The notes under the pieces: model-generated | What the model was told of the DNA's origin: nothing | The model's input: the letters and a program-made list of their open reading frames with translations, nothing else | Database searches by the model: none | DNA from: Acetobacteraceae bacterium | GTDB lineage: Bacteria > Pseudomonadota > Alphaproteobacteria > Acetobacterales > Acetobacteraceae | Direction of reading: 5' to 3' | DNA: 5,518 nt | Assembly (NCBI GenBank): GCA_003164305.1 | Contig: PLSZ01000048.1 | Span: forward strand, 1-5,518 | Translations under genes and position numbers: made by a program | Part shown: positions 5,036 through 5,518 of the stretch, piece by piece | Numbering within the stretch: position 1 is the first letter of the stretch | Layout: every line of letters starts with the position of its first letter

Positions 5036-5518
5036 GATCGAGGACGCGCCGAGATCATGACGCCGATTTCCTTCAACTCACCGGCGCGCAGCAACCGCAA
5101 CGTAACGGCCTTGCCGATCCGATCCGGCCCCATCAAAGATTGCAGGCCTCGGCGTTGCCCGAACCGGAAATCGCCGATCGACAACAGGATGTCACCTGGC
5201 AAAACGCCAGCATTTTGCGCCGGTCCGTTGGCGACCAGTTGCAGCACCATCGCCCCGCGAGTCTGACCGGTGGACGATTGATGCGAGTCCGGAATGGCCA
5301 CCGGTTGCAACCCAACGCCCAGCCAGCCGCGGGGGATGTGGCCTTGTTCCAGGAGGGGATCGACGACGCGGGCGATGGTCGCCGCCGGGATCACCAGCGC
5401 GCGCCGCCGCGGTCCCGCCGTCGACATACCCAGAAACCCGCCTGATGGGTCCAGCACCGGCCCGCCCTCATCCGCGCCCAGACGCACATCCAACCGGATC
5501 AACGTGTCGATCCGCCCG
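5032..5518 (-). CDS. HtrA-like (S1C) protein with PDZ domain, 5' end outside the window
   Basis: The C-terminal 161 residues are visible, and the gene continues beyond the right edge. The fragment opens with the end of a trypsin-like domain: GRIDTL, then ADEGGPVLDPSGGFLGMST (15-33), corresponding to the GNSGGP...G.viGi block of DegP/DegS proteins. At the nucleophile position the sequence reads Glu17 rather than Ser (DEGGP for NSGGP), so the protease is probably inactive. One PDZ domain follows, from about 64 to 155, with GWLGVGLQPV, GAMVLQLVANGPAQNAGVLPGDILLSIGD and a closing KAVTLRLLRAGELKEIGV. HtrA proteins normally act in the periplasm; any signal peptide or anchor would lie outside the window. 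The last codons overlap the GTG start of the LuxR-type regulator, so the two are made from one transcript. Possible jobs are peptide sensing or scaffolding, though this is inference. An internal TTG at 5502 should not be taken as the start because homology runs through it. Confidence 0.88.
   Translation of the reverse strand, partial: GRIDTLIRLDVRLGADEGGPVLDPSGGFLGMSTAGPRRRALVIPAATIARVVDPLLEQGHIPRGWLGVGLQPVAIPDSHQSSTGQTRGAMVLQLVANGPAQNAGVLPGDILLSIGDFRFGQRRGLQSLMGPDRIGKAVTLRLLRAGELKEIGVMISARPRS

Overview
The window is dense, GC-rich (well above half G+C by eye) bacterial chromosome. Third-position GC bias leaves long open antisense frames nearly everywhere. Gene content (a luciferase-like flavin monooxygenase, an aromatic-acid:H+ symporter-type MFS carrier, a ketopantoate-reductase paralogue, a NarL-type regulator and an HtrA-like PDZ protein) fits a metabolically versatile soil or water proteobacterium. 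I cannot name the genus.

Layout. (1) Positions 1-92 may hold the last codons of a rightward gene that runs in from the left edge (weak). (2) Positions 76-3115, minus strand, form a compact three-gene cluster. In transcription order these are an LLM-class flavin-dependent oxidoreductase (1916-3115), an AAHS-type MFS transporter (507-1883) and a small DUF1905/YdeI-OmdA protein (76-510). The gaps are 32 bp and then a 2-nt overlap, so one transcript is likely. (3) Positions 3116-3262 are a divergent control region. (4) Positions 3263-4327, plus strand, encode a 2-dehydropantoate 2-reductase-family dehydrogenase with the family's catalytic residues intact. (5) Positions 4328-4507 separate two convergent genes. 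They contain a long imperfect inverted repeat built on a tandem 9-mer (4388-4470) and a smaller stem-loop (4348-4376). (6) Positions 4508-5518, minus strand, hold a LuxR/NarL-type regulator with a short, degenerate receiver. It is translationally coupled (GTGA overlap) to the upstream C-terminal part of an HtrA-like PDZ protein whose catalytic serine position reads Glu.

How they may work together. Transporter, flavin monooxygenase and an NAD(P)H-dependent hydroxyacid-type dehydrogenase look like an uptake-and-oxidation module for a small organic acid, possibly aromatic. The substrate cannot be read from the sequence. The right-hand pair looks like a separate envelope-stress or signalling unit in which both the protease and the receiver have lost canonical residues. 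No tRNA, rRNA, CRISPR array, insertion sequence or phage gene was seen.
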